Positions 11,103 to 23,109 of a stretch of 64,000 bases of DNA are shown here, piece after piece (the stretch's first letter is position 1; the number at the start of each line of letters is the position of its first letter). A model generated the notes under the pieces. That model ran no database searches. It had not been told where the DNA came from and saw only the letters and a program-made list of their open reading frames with translations. This stretch comes from Eupeodes corollae (taxonomy: Eukaryota > Arthropoda > Insecta > Diptera > Syrphidae): positions 9,734,001-9,798,000 of the forward strand of contig NC_079148.1 of the NCBI RefSeq assembly GCF_945859685.1, read 5' to 3'. The position numbers and the translations under genes were made by a program.

Positions 11103-12165
11103 AGTTTCTATTATCATAGAAAAATAAATCAAAATAAACAACAACAACAAGTAACAACGAATCTACTGCGGAAATAAACTTGACAGATGTTATCAATTTT
11201 TAGTTTAATATATGAATTGTAGTAGGTGAATGGATGCACTAGAGATGAGCATTTGATTTTTTTGATTGGTACAATTTTATTAACTGTTATAAAATTTCCT
11301 GTTTACAAGGGACAGAAATCTCTTTTAACATAAATCTAGCTATTTATAGAAAGGTTAATCTTCAGATAGTAAAGCAATATATAGAAATCGTCACCTGAGT
11401 TCTATCTTGTTCCATGTCCATTTTTCAAAATGTTGGGAAATCGATTTTTAAAGTCCAGATCGAAAACTTTTGTTTATTTTACCAAATTTATTTTTGGAAG
11501 TGATGTTTTTTTGAAGCCTTAACAATTTTGTTTTAAAAAAAATTTACAAATTTCTTTTTTTTCTGTTCTGAAGTAATGATAAATAAAAATCCAAACAGAG
11601 GTCATTTTTGATATTGAACAAAATTATATGGAGTGAAGATAAGTTGATAAAATTATTGGATATTGAACAAAAAAACCTAATATTGAACAAGACAGAAATT
11701 AACAAGGGTATTATAGAAAACCAGAGATATTTTGTATTAAATTGAACAATAACAATTTCCTTATTCAAATCAGATTTCATTACGTTCTCTGAAGGATACT
11801 ATGAAAGGAGACAACAAAATGTTGAATATCTTGGTATGTTTGTATTGTTTAAAAAAAATATGTAGGTTTTAGAAAAAATAAAAGATTTATTTCTCAACAA
11901 AGCGTTGAATAATTTATTTTTTTTTTTTTAACAAAAAATATAGGACAAATTCTTTATTTTTATTTATGTATTATTATATTAACTTAGTAAAAACATAACT
12001 TCATTGTATTTATTAAAAAAAATTATATTTTACTTTTAAAAATTAATATAAATAAAAATAAGAAATAGCCATTTTTCACAGTTTGTTTCGTTTTAAACAT
12101 AAAAATTATTACTAGCTTAAGGCGATAACATAAAAATAAATAATAGAATTTATTGTCCCCGATTA
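11103..12165. other. AT-rich upstream region
   Basis: Contains the presumed 5' region of the LACTB2-like gene, then very AT-rich DNA (poly-A/T runs near 11880-12060). No coding exon seen. Confidence 0.5.
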
Positions 12166-12171
12166 AGAGAT

Positions 12172-12340
12172 CCGAATCTAGTTAAAATCGACTTTAACAA
12201 AAACAAAAACATAAATTTCACTTCTAAATGCCTAGCTAAATAAGTGCATTTTAAATTTAGCTTGAGGAGCTTTTAAGCATTTAGAGGTGAAATTTGTGTT
12301 TTATTTCTACGGATAAAATTGACTCTAGGCTAGATTTGGA
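12172..12340. mobile_element. Foldback/MITE-like inverted repeat
   Basis: The arm aaatttcacttctaaatgc (12213-12231) pairs with gcatttagaggtgaaattt (12277-12295), 18 of 19 positions. Weaker pairing continues outward (tccgaatctag near 12171 against ctagatttgga near 12330). The whole could form a hairpin about 170 nt long. No coding capacity. It could be a MITE or a chance palindrome; the arm length favours the former. Confidence 0.5.
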
Positions 12341-13204
12341 GCTATTATCCAGGGTTAATAATTACATTTCATTTATTTTTATTATGTTTTCGCAAAAATG
12401 TTGATCTTGTATATTAGGCAAGAACTGTAACATTGCTTGAATGTCTTTTTTCTTTTCCTTGTTGAATAGGAACGATATTAAACTTTGAGCCTCTCATAGT
12501 TTTAGCGATTCTAACCGTTTAAAAATAATCACTATGTTTTGCCTTATAATACAAGGAAAGAAGGTCATTGCTTCTATATTTCTAGATTTGTCTGCAATCT
12601 TTATAAGGTACCATTTTAAGATCAATACTAGCTTTATTAAAATTCAAACAATCTTCTTTATGAAGCTGCACAATCTTAAGTTTAAATTTGCTGTAGTTCA
12701 TTCGCTCAGAATCCTTATCAAAGAAACGGGGCTGTTAACTTCCAAGTCCTTAAAGTATTTTTCGATTCAACTGTGCACAGCATCCACTTCTTGCACTTGC
12801 GAATGGCCTGATTCAGAATACTTGTGTGTAATTGTCTCAGTATAGAGACAAATTCTTAAATTCTATAAATTTAAGAATGGCTTAGGATAAGATTCTGTTT
12901 TTATTTTGCGGAATGCAAGCATCGGACCACAAAATAATCCTTTTTGTTTATGGAAGATGTTCCAGAAATTTTTTCAAAATAATAGTGAGACCAGATGCTT
13001 TGTTATTTGCACGCTTGCACGCTTGAAACGCTTAGCGTTTCGTGCCAAATTCCGCAGTATGTGGTTTTATTATTTTGGCAAAATCCCGTAAAATTATAAA
13101 CAGCATATTTACGCCTATAAAAGTAATTCGAAACATTAGCTTTCGGCAGCGAAAAATCATTTTGCGATAACCACTGTGTTTGTCTTATTGTAATGGGTCC
13201 TATT
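12341..13204. other. Non-coding stretch
   Basis: No supported gene. A 103-codon open frame at 12534-12845 lacks any recognisable domain. Confidence 0.4.
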
Positions 13205-15150
13205 TTTCAAATTGAAAATTTTGACATTTCTCGACGTTTCAAGGTCCCTAGAGCCGAAATAAAAGATTTTTAGAAAGATGCCTGTGCGTGCCATAGCTCA
13301 AGAACCAGAAGAGATATCGTCTTCAAATTAATTTTTGTTTAATATATCAGTTTAAAAAAAGGTGAACATTTTGGTTAACCCTAAATATCTTTCGAACCAA
13401 TGACGCTAGAGACTTGAATTAAATTTTATATTATATATTGTAAAGTGATACCAAACGAGTATATTTTTGGAAAAAATCCAATTATCAATTTTTTATAAAT
13501 CAAAAAAATTAAAAAAATGTGTCACCTCGAAAATTTTAGAAATACAAAGTGATTTTATCTCCAAAATAATTTTGTGCAACGCAAGATAACGTACATATAT
13601 TTGGTAAAATTTTTAGAAAAATCAAATTGACAGTTTTTTTTTTAATAAAAAATAAAAACCTTAAAAAGCATCACTCAAAGTTGGTAAAATTTGAATTTTG
13701 ACTCAAATATCTTTTCAAAAATTTGAGATTATAGCTTCCAACTAATTTTTACTTATAAGAAATATTGTTTTCAACATTCAGAACAATTTTGAAAAGAATC
13801 AAATTGACAGTTTTTTTTACAAAGATTAAAAACCTGAACAAAAAATTAATTTTCGACTCGACTTGAGATATTAGTTTTAAGCCAATTTTATCTTTTAAGA
13901 AATATTTTTTCAACATTCAAAACAATCTTGAGAAAAATCGAATTCTTACAAAAAATACAAACTTAAAAGAAATTTTAAAAAAAGTTAGTAAAAATTAGAA
14001 AAATTAGTTTTCGATTTAAATATCTTTTCAAAAATTTGAGATTATGGCTTCGAACTAATTTTAACTTATAAGAAATATTGTTTTCAACATTCGGAAACAT
14101 TTTGAGACAAATCGAATTAACAGATTTTTTACAAAAAATAAAAACGTAACCAAAAAACAATACTAAACTTTTACTTCCGACTCAAATAGCTTTTCAAAAT
14201 TTAAAAATATTGTTTTTTAAACTTTTTTTATTTCATAAAAAATATTATTTTCGATATTCAGTAGTTTTTTTTTTAACTTAACTTTAACTGTAACGTGATA
14301 CCAAACAAGTATATATAACGGTTTTTCTTATAAATCAATAAAACTGAAAAAAAAAATTGTCACCTCTAAAATTTTACGACTGAAATATGATTTCATCTCT
14401 AAAACAATTTTGTGCAACAAAGAATAATGTTTTTGACATCTGATGAAATTTTGAGAAAAATCGAATTGACAGTTTTTTTTAGAAAAAATAAAAAACCTCA
14501 GTTAAAGTTTAAAAAAAAATCGAACTGACAGTTTTTTTACAAAAAAAATTAATAAAAGTTGGTAAAAAATGATTTTCGAATCTTATCTTTTAAAAAAAAA
14601 CTTTGAGATAATAACTTGTTACTAATTTTTTCTTATAAGGAATATTGCTTTCAACATTAGGACAAATTTTGAGAAAAATCGAATTGACAGTTTTTTTTAA
14701 ATAAAAACCTAAAAAAATGTATAAAAGTTGGTAAAAATTGATTTTCGACTCAAATATCTCTTCAAATTTTAAATATTGGCTTCAAACTAATTTTATCTTA
14801 TAAGGAATATTGTTTTCAACATTTGGTAAAATTTTTAAAAAATTCGAATTGACAATTTTTTTACAAAATATAAAACTCTAAAAAAACAATACTAAAACTT
14901 AGTAAAAATTTACTTACGACTCAAAAAGCTTTTCAAAAATTAAAAATATTGTCTTCAAACTTTTTTATTGCACAGAAAATATTGTTTCCGATATTCAGTA
15001 ATTTTCATATAAAAATCCAACAGTCCGTTTTTTCATAAAATATAAAATCTACAAAAAATAGTACGCAAATTTGGTAAAAATTGATACGAGTACATATAGA
15101 CAAACTTTTAAGCAAGACAAATCGACAGACGGGATGGGAAGTTATCAGTG
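13205..15150 (+). mobile_element. AT-rich element with internal tandem array, copy A
   Basis: One end contains aattgaaaattttgacat, then tcgacgtttcaaggtcccta. The other ends with cgacagacgggatgggaagt followed by tatcagt. Both ends recur, in reverse orientation, at 33529-34423. Between them is a degenerate tandem array. A unit of roughly 150-180 bp contains a gaaaaatcgaattgacagtt-like string, then an A-rich aaaaataaaaacct string, a ttggtaaaa string, gactcaaatatcttttcaaa and ttataagaaatattgttttc. It recurs from about 13450 to 15060. No protein was recognised. Bounded ends plus an internal array suggest a non-autonomous transposon, possibly Helitron/Helentron-like (inference), rather than a simple satellite. 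Confidence 0.6.
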
Positions 15151-15886
15151 TGGGTTAATTATTGATGAAATTCTTTCTTACGACTCGAAATAACAAAGAA
15201 ACCTAAAATATGTTCCTATTGACTAAGCCAGATCGCATTTAAGATGGCCGCCGTACAATCAAAGGGCGCTCTTATTTAAAATTGTCATTTCGTGAACTGT
15301 CATTTTGGGAACGTTCCCGGACATGATTTGACGTATTTTCCTTGTAGAAGATTTTGTATGTATTGTTTTCATTATTGCTTATTTAATTGTAGATACATAA
15401 TACACCCATGTTATAAATCAAAGCTTAAATTATGTACTTTGTTTTGTTCTTGTTGATTTTATCAAACTTCGAAAAACGTTCCCGAATTGTTAGTTTCTAT
15501 AAGTTATTTAATACTAAAAAATATTCATTATAATCTATAGAATTCTGTGCGCTGCCCTGTTAATGTTTATTAATATACAAATTTTAAAACAGCTTTTAAC
15601 TTGCAATTTTTTTGTTATAAAACCAATTTTGAAATTTGCAACCTTGGTGATGTTGAGCCGTATATGCCTGAGTATATCATACTTATTATATTTAATAATA
15701 ATACCGTAATAATCCTTACAAAAGTATTTGAATAGTCTTGGATTAAATCAAAATTGATTGTATATGTATATTTAATATAACATATTTTTGGATTTACACA
15801 TCTTTATAATAGTACCAAATTGCATAAACCAAAATTTTCTTACATCTGTCTTTTCAGTTGTTTTTTTTTATGACGGTTCTTAACTA
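15151..15886. other. Non-coding spacer
   Basis: AT-rich, nothing recognised. It ends at the TA target dinucleotide (15885-15886) of the DD41D transposon. Confidence 0.5.
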
Positions 15887-17190
15887 AAGGGTGATTTTTT
15901 TGAGGTTAGGATTTTCATGCATTAGTATTTGACAGATCACGCGGGATTTCAGACATGGTGTCAAAGAGAAAGATGCTCAGTATGCTTTGACATTTCATCA
16001 TGAATAGACTTACTAACGAGCAACGCTTGAAAATCATTGAATTTTATTACCAAAATCAGTGTTCGGTTCGAAATGTGTTTCGCGCTTTACGTCCGATTTA
16101 TGGTCTACATAATCGACCAAGTGAGCAAACAATTAATGCGATTGTGACCAAGTTTCGCACTCAGTTTACTTTATTGGACATTAAACCAACCACACGAATG
16201 CGTACAGTGCGTACAGAAGAGAATATTGCGTCTGTTTCTGAGAGTGTTGCTGAAGACCGTGAAATGTCGATTCGTCGCCGTTCGCAGCAATTGGGTTTGT
16301 GTTATTCGACCACATGGAAGATTTTACGCAAAGATCTTGGTGTAAAACCGTATAAAATACAGCTCGTGCAAGAACTGAAGCCGAACGATCTGCCACAACG
16401 TCGAATTTTCAGTAAATGGGCCCTAGAAAAGTTGGCAGAAAATCCGCTTTTTTATCGACAAATTTTGTTCAGCGATGAGGCTCATTTCTGGTTGAATGGC
16501 TACGTAAATAAGCAAAATTGCCGCATTTGGAGTGAAGAGCAACCAGAAGCCGTTCAAGAACTGCCCATGCATCCCGAAAAATGCACTGTTTGGTGTGGTT
16601 TGTACGCTGGTGGAATCATTGGACCGTATTTTTTCAAAGATGCTGTTGGACGCAACGTTACGGTGAATGGCGATCGCTATCGTTCAATGCTAACAAACTG
16701 TTTGTTGCCAAAAATGAAAGAACTGAACTTGGTTGACATGTGGTTTCAACAAGATGGCGCTACATGCCACACAGCTCGCGATTCTATGGCCATTTTGAGG
16801 GAAAACTTCGGAGAACAATTCATCTCAAGGAATGGACAGGTAAGTTGGCCACCAAGATCATTCGATTTGACGCCTTTAGACTATTTTTTGTGGGGCTACG
16901 TCAAGTCTAAAGTCTACACAAATAAGCCAGCAACTATTCCAGCTTTGAAAAACAACATTGCAGAAGAAATTCGGGCTATTCCGGCCGAAATGCTCGAAAA
17001 AGTTACCCAAAATTGGACTTTCCGAATGGACCACCTAAGACGCAGCCGCGGTCAACATTTAAATAAAATTATCTTAAAAAAGTAAATGTCATGGACCAAT
17101 CTAACGTTTCAAATAAAGAATCGATGAGATTTTGCAAATTTTATGCGTTTTTTTTTTAAAAAGTTCTCAAGCTCTTAAAAAATCACCGTT
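15887..17190 (+). mobile_element. Full-length DD41D mariner-like transposon
   Basis: The 1304-bp element is bounded by TA on each side (15885-15886 and 17191-17192). Its terminal repeats are AAGGGTGATTTTTTTGAG on the left and, read inward, AACGGTGATTTTTTAAGAG on the right. The first dozen positions match except one. It carries a single uninterrupted transposase gene. Intact ends, an intact gene and TA flanks suggest recent insertion. The terminal block (..tttttaagagcttgag) is echoed at about 20572-20588, 56365-56388 and 57632-57655. Confidence 0.9.
16000..17085 (+). CDS. DD41D mariner-family transposase, intact
   Basis: A 361-residue transposase that cuts and pastes its own element in the nucleus. 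The N-terminal half (about 1-110) has two helix-turn-helix-like parts (NEQRLKIIEFYYQNQ; SIRRRSQQLGLCYSTTWKIL) typical of paired-like DNA-binding regions. The catalytic core shows D159 in LFSDEAHF, D252 in QQDGATCHTA and D294 in DLTPLDYFLWG. There are 41 residues between the second and third Asp, which places it in the DD41D group rather than classical mariner DD34D or Tc1 DD34E. The start ATG was chosen because it follows a stop-rich leader and gives the full domain set. No frameshift or stop is present, so it could be active. Confidence 0.93.
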   Translation: MNRLTNEQRLKIIEFYYQNQCSVRNVFRALRPIYGLHNRPSEQTINAIVTKFRTQFTLLDIKPTTRMRTVRTEENIASVSESVAEDREMSIRRRSQQLGLCYSTTWKILRKDLGVKPYKIQLVQELKPNDLPQRRIFSKWALEKLAENPLFYRQILFSDEAHFWLNGYVNKQNCRIWSEEQPEAVQELPMHPEKCTVWCGLYAGGIIGPYFFKDAVGRNVTVNGDRYRSMLTNCLLPKMKELNLVDMWFQQDGATCHTARDSMAILRENFGEQFISRNGQVSWPPRSFDLTPLDYFLWGYVKSKVYTNKPATIPALKNNIAEEIRAIPAEMLEKVTQNWTFRMDHLRRSRGQHLNKIILKK

Positions 17191-17843
17191 TACTTCAGTA
17201 AAATGTAGCTTAGTATTTCATTGTTTCTCTTCAACTTTATTTTTCCCCTGAACCAAACATATTAATCTACCCCCGCTCTTCTCCCTTCTCTTCAGGAGCA
17301 GTTCAATTAACCTAATTGATCAGTGATGTTAATTAGCATAAGACAATACACAGTAGATAAACTACTTAGCACTTTAATGAATCAATAATAATTTAATAGC
17401 CCATTTAGAGACCTTCGAAATACATTATATTCAAAACAGAGTGCAAATATTTAAACTTTATTCAAAGATACTTTTTATGTAAAATATTATGTTGCTATTT
17501 TATCTGACTCGAATTTTTAAATTGTAGTGAATTAAGATGGACAGGTTTGCATAAAAAATGATAATCATTTTCTTATGTTTTTCATAACCAAATGTTGATA
17601 TCAAGCAAATATTCACTAGGAGATGATATGCTATGCCTATAAAACTACTATGTACTTAGTTACCGTTGAAATAAAGCCTGAAGATTAGGTTTTGTTTGTG
17701 TAGGGTGTTTTTAGCTGCAAAAGAAGCTTTGATGATTGTTGTCTTTGGTTTGACAGTTGAGAATGGTCAAATGTGTTGACATTTATAATCAGAAGGGTTT
17801 GACAACGTCATAATTATGGATATTTATGCTGAAGACAGAATTT
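17191..17843. other. Non-coding spacer
   Basis: No gene seen. A short pyrimidine-rich stretch (cccccgctcttctcccttctc, 17270-17290) stands out from the AT-rich surroundings. Confidence 0.4.
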
Positions 17844-18880
17844 CTGCAATTCGACAGAAGCTTCCAGATTTGTATACCTTCCATATATTTCTGGGAGGAT
17901 AGGGCAATCCTGGAAGACGTGTCAATCCATTTTTATAAAGATGGTTCAAAAACAAAAGAAGGGGTTGGTGGAGGTGTGTACTCTGAACGACTGAAATTAA
18001 GTCTCTCATTCCGCCTTCCCAATCATTGTAGCGTGTTCCGGGCGGAACTTTTGGCGATAAAAGAAGTCTTGTCCTGGCTTAAAGAAAACGTGATATCAAC
18101 AACTGATACCCGTATTTTTCAGACAGTCATGCTGCTATCAAATCACTGGACTCTGTCTCTACAAACTCTATAACAGTCCATAACTGTCGATCATCTCTAA
18201 TGGAGATGGCACAACAGTTCAATATTCACCTTTGCTGGGTGCCGGGCCATAGAGACATTCCAGTTAACTGTAAGGAAGATGGACTCACCGGTGCCGGTGG
18301 AACGGTGCAGTACAGCCCATTCTGCCACGTTTGGCAAATGCTGGCATACCGATCGCTGCTTGTAAGCTAAAGCTAATATAAGACGCTACGAAGAAGGCAA
18401 ACACAAGGTGGAACAACATGACAGCGTGTCAATTTCCAAAAAATGTCTGGCCAACATTGGATTTAAAGCGTTCAATGTGCTTGCTCTCTCTAAGCAGATC
18501 GCATATAAGCTCGATAATAGGTGTCATAAACGGACACTGTCTAATAGGAAAGCACGCCACGAGACTTAGGCGTATTTTCAAATGACTTTTGCAGAAGCTG
18601 TATGGACGAGGAAGAGAGGAGGAAACAGTTCTTCACCTTCTCTTTATATGCTCTGCTCTAGCTCAAAAACGCAAGAATTACCTAGGAAAATTCTTCTTTA
18701 ACGATCTAAATCTTAACGATCTAAATCATATCAGAATAATCAGCCTTTCACGTTTCGTAAGGGACTCAAACTGGTTCCATCGGAGGAAGCCTTAAGATTC
18801 ATGTGGTATCACGATGGGACATTAAACTGGCCTAAGTGTGTCTGATTCCATCATGGACAGCCACTTTAACTTAACCTAAT
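17844..18880 (+). mobile_element. LOA-type LINE fragment 1 (RNase H to 3' end)
   Basis: A 5'-truncated, decayed non-LTR element. The translation gives an RNase H domain: VSIHFYKDGSKT with the first Asp, FRAELLAIKEVLSWL with the Glu, then WVPGH in another frame. A C-terminal CX2C-like zinc region follows (SCMDEEERRK.. LHLLF). It ends in ttaacttaacctaat. The sequence is highly similar to 23110-24176 and related to 36857-38828. Frame breaks make it inactive. A weak target duplication may be present (atgctgaaga at 17828, atgccgaaga at 18882, one mismatch). Confidence 0.8.
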
Positions 18881-19057
18881 CATGCCGAAGAAAAATAATC
18901 TGTTTGGGGAGTGATAAAAATCATTTCTGCTTAAATGGTTTCGTCAGTATAAGCAAAATTGAATTATACAATGCGAAGACAATTCTTAACGAATCACTAT
19001 TAAATCCTTTAAAATTGACTGTTTTGCGTGGTTTACACACTGGTTACATCAAGTCAG

Positions 19058-19392
19058 TTCCTATTCCTATTCCTATTCCTATTCCTATTCCTATTCCTAT
19101 TCCTCTTCCTATTCCTATTCCTATTCCTATTCCTATTCCTATTCCTATTCCTATTCCTATTCCTATTCCTATTCCTATTCCTATTCCTATTCCTATTCCT
19201 ATTCCTATTCCTATTCCTATTCCTATTCCTATTCCTATTCCTATTCCTATTCCTATTCCTATTCCTATTCCTATTCCTATTCCTATTCCTATTCCTATTC
19301 CTATTCCTATTCCTATTCCTATTCCTATTCCTATTCCTATTCCTATTCCTATTCCTATTCCTATTCCTATTCTTATTTCTATTCCTATTCCC
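19058..19392. repeat. (ATTCCT)n hexamer array, about 56 units
   Basis: Nearly perfect tandem ATTCCT over 335 bp. One variant unit (ctcttcct) lies near 19101 and decayed units at the right edge (attcttatttct, then attccc). All frames are open, giving Pro-Ile, Phe-Leu or Gly-Ile dipeptide runs, but this is a by-product of a stop-free hexamer, not evidence of a protein. Confidence 0.97.
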
Positions 19393-19459
19393 AAGGGGCT
19401 GGTATAGTTAGCACTGGTTTTCATTGTGAACATTTTGTTTCGATACTAAAAAGCCATAA

Positions 19460-20170
19460 CCTGGGGTCTCTATTGAACATTTCCGATGAAAGGACTATAG
19501 GCCAGCCATCAGACAATCTAATAGAGACCAACAATCCAACACCCAGTACATGATCCGGTCATCGCAGTTTGGATTTTTCGAGCAGTTCAAAGTCCTGTCA
19601 TAAAATTTGACGTTTGTGTCGTATGTACTGGTGACCGTCCATTTTCCACAGCCTTTGTGAAATTAAAATTTAATTTCATTTAAATTGTCGTCGAGAGCTT
19701 AAATTCATTAAATCAAAGTTGTCTTTACTAGGCACATAACAGCTTCAAAGCTGTCAACCGACAAATCATGAAGTTCCTCACTTCGAGAAATGGATTCACC
19801 CAAAACCTGTGCTTTTTTTTATCCTCTTGAATAGTTAGCTGTTGCAGTTCCTCCAGTTTCTTAACCAGCATTCATTTTTTTAAAGGGTTAATTTTTGTAT
19901 ACTCAAATATAATTTGTTTGAAATTTAGTAAAAAAAACAATAACTACCGACACTAAGGGTAAATCAACAAAATAGTAAACAACAGATTAACCGTTCCTGA
20001 TGTCAAATGTGACATTTGAGGTTGCTCATGGCAAGACATAATACGCCCAGTAAAAAAAAAAACACAATGGATTGCGGATGAGATTGCGGAAGAGAAGCTG
20101 GATTGGACTTTACTCTTGTGGAGCCTCAGGGTTAGAAATGTAAAATTTCTTGTATTTTGTATTACAATAA
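19460..20170 (+). mobile_element. Inverted-repeat non-autonomous element, copy B (longest)
   Basis: Begins with ggggtctctattgaacattt and has ctaatagagacc about 50 bp inward (19519-19530), the same imperfect hairpin as copies A and C. It continues through aaatggattcacc (about 19788, matching copy A in reverse) to the block tgcggaagagaagctggatt (about 20085), which matches copy C in reverse. The three copies together outline an element of at least about 700 bp. No protein was recognised. Confidence 0.6.
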
Positions 20171-20334
20171 CAAACAATAATTTGTATTATACATTCCTTT
20201 CAGTGTCGGTGTCAGAAATTTTGAAACTGTCCAAATATTTCAATGACTGGTTTCACTGATGAAACTTCACTTTTTTTTAAATTGATTTGGTAAAAAACCA
20301 CCGACTTAGTATTTTTGCGAGTCCTTTCTATTTC

Positions 20335-20500
20335 GATAACAAAATGTATTTAATGTCGATATCTCTACTGGTTCTTGAGATATGGACGGCAAAAACATGC
20401 ATATGTATGTGCACACAAAGAAATGTCTCTAAGAATCTTTGATTTAGATGCTACCTTGAAACGTCGAGAAATGTCAAAATTTGTAATTCGACAAGCTAAA
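20335..20500 (-). mobile_element. End fragment of the array-carrying element
   Basis: The string ccttgaaacgtcgagaaatg followed by tcaaaatttgtaattcga matches, in the orientation of copy B (33529-34423), the end of the array-carrying element. The adjoining 'ggttcttgagatatgg' also matches copy A near 13300. The internal array is missing. Confidence 0.55.
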
Positions 20501-20590
20501 AAGGAAGAAGGAAGTTAAAATTTATACCAAACATATTTCTATCTTTTACATTATTATTTAAATTTCTAAAGCTCTTAAAAAAAACACCCT

Positions 20591-23109
20591 ATATTATTAT
20601 TCAAGATGGTGTACACATGTGCTCCCACAAATCACTCTTTAAACAGTTTATAATTCTTAAAAAACTTATTTTCCTGTTTGTTATCAACACAATATGACAA
20701 TTCGTATACAAAATATGTTTATTTATTCTTAGATGAAGGTAACAACACATAACAGCTTCATCAGTCTACCACACGACGACGCGACGCCAGCGCCATGTCC
20801 ATTCCGCCAATTTGCAATTTTATTTCAAAAATAGATTTTATCTACGCAATACACGCTATACAACTTAATTATACAAGAAGTAGCATATCTGCAAATATTT
20901 TTGTTTTAATCCACACGACAACATCTCATCTTAAAATCGTCCAAAACTCAATCAAAAATATCTACAAACTTTTAGCTAAAATAATAATAATCTACAAACA
21001 AAACAAAACAACAAATATTTGCCCTTGAAAACTTATCGCCCCACGATGAAAACAAATCAACTTGATAGTCCATTAAGAAAGTGACTATTAAAAAATTTCC
21101 AATTTAGCTGTGGATACTTTTTTTTAGTATATGTAAGTATTCATTTAGCCACTATGATTCATCATTTGAAATTAAAACTACAATAAGATGTGAAAATGTA
21201 TTGAATCGGCGCTGCCGGCGCGGCGGTGCATCCCCTTTCAAATGATTGAGAAAAAATGTTGCAATTGCAATTATTATTTCGATTTCCCCACGTAAGCTTA
21301 TAAGGCTCTGTCTAGATGCTTGATTAAAAAAAAAAAACATTTCCATTATAATAGCTGGCAATTGCGGTGAATTACATGGAAGCCACAGACACAGCACAAG
21401 CTTGCTTTTTAAAAAAGATTAATGCCTTCTTTATAGTTAAAAAAGAAAATAACACCGATATACGTTGTTTTGTAACCGCGCAATTATTATGCATTCGCCA
21501 ATGAATCACATTGATACAGACAAAAAGTGTGGGGGCTTGACAAGGTCATCTTATTTAAGCGAACAAAAAAAAAAACAAAATGTCAACGTCTTCGGCTATG
21601 TATAGCTCATCCATTTTCTTCCGTGTCACACTATGGCAAGTGGCAATAAAATTAAAATTAAACACAACGAGATAGTGATCATGATCACTGATCCGATCGC
21701 ACCATCACACGATTTTAAATTAAAATTTGCCATATTTATGAGAGATATCAGAATCAAAGGAAACATATTTTTGTTTTTAAAAAACACACGCGCATAGGGG
21801 GCGTTCGATGATACTTTTACGTACACGTATTGTACATACGTAATGTTTAGCTCAATTTGAACTCTTTGAATAGTGTACACGTTGCAATGAAGTCTTACCG
21901 GGTGCAATGTGCTCATAAAACACCCTCAAATTTCCAAATGTAAGACAACAATTTCTAATCATTTGCTGTTTTTATTTCATCTTATTCTTAAACAAACATC
22001 CTACAACATTTTGACAAACATCCCAATATAAAGAAAAAGAAAAAAATATTTTGACAAATATTTAATACATGTTTGTGTTATAAATCCCAAAACCAGAAAA
22101 GCATTCATTCAGTCTTTTAAATAGTATACAACATGCAATTACAAGTATTGATCACATAAAATAATAATTTGCATTTAAAATAAACAAACCGCTATTACAT
22201 ATAGGAGCAATAAACATTTCCGCTATTGAATTTGGCGGAGACAAAAATAGAATTAAGTCTATTTTTACTGTTAAGGGATAATCGTGTACAAAATAAAAAC
22301 ACTGTCACAAAATTTAAACAATATATTGTTAAGGGCTTAACAGTTAATTAGTTGTATAATATTTTTTAAATATTATGTAATTGTTTAGCTATTACAAATT
22401 ATTAATCTTAAGTTAAGTAGTAAAGTTCTCATTCCCTTTTATTACAAAAAGTTAATCTGAACATGTCTAAAAGGTGACATTTCATGGAAAAAACAAATTA
22501 AGTTAAATGAGCAACTTTGTTAAAGTAATCACTTCGTAATCTAAATTCAACTATCTTTGTGAATGCCAAATTGCACTTTAAAGTAGTCATTCCGAAATTG
22601 TCATATTGACAAATGTCAATTTACAAAATATGTCTTTAGAAATATCTTTTTTTGAAATGTATATAAAATCATTTTATAATTTAATATGAGTGGTTTATAT
22701 TTGAACCATTTTATTTTATTTTCAACTTTTGTGTCTTTACCGACCATCTGATTGTGAAACGTCAAAATCAGCCAATCAGAATGACTACGTAGTCACTAGG
22801 TTAATAATTGCGCCCAATCAAATGTTTCAAATATTTTGACATGCAGGAAATTCAGAAGTCATATGGACCTATTGATATACTAAAAGTTAAAGTAGCCGTT
22901 TTGTGGTTTTTACTAAAATGTTGACATATGCTAAAATTGTTTAAAATTATCAAAATCATATTTTTTGCGAAGGAACTTACTAAAATTGTTTTAACTCCCT
23001 TAAAAAATTTAAGTTATTTTAAGGGCTATTAAAAATAACTGCTTTATTTTGGTAAAATTTGGTAATTTTTCGCCGCAGGGGACTTACAACAAAGTTGGCC
23101 ACTCCTTAA
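20591..23109. other. Non-coding region, possibly regulatory
   Basis: No gene found. The stretch 21150-21920 is less AT-monotonous than its neighbours and has GC-rich patches (gcgctgccggcgcggcggtg near 21209) and a palindrome, agtgatcatgatcact (21676-21691). Such islands in fly intergenic DNA are often conserved non-coding elements, but conservation cannot be judged from one sequence. Confidence 0.3.

Noticed and set aside
13205..15150. CRISPR-like array
   Set aside because: Units are degenerate, AT-rich, directly tandem without unique spacers, and in a eukaryotic genome.
18904..19433. Long open frames (Pro-Ile, Phe-Leu, Gly-Ile repeats) on both strands
   Set aside because: They exist only because the ATTCCT hexamer has no stop codon in any frame; there is no conserved flank or start context.
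20795..21028. 77-codon frame after a GC-richer patch
   Set aside because: The composition is that of translated AT-rich DNA (Ile/Asn/Lys/Tyr-rich) with no domain.
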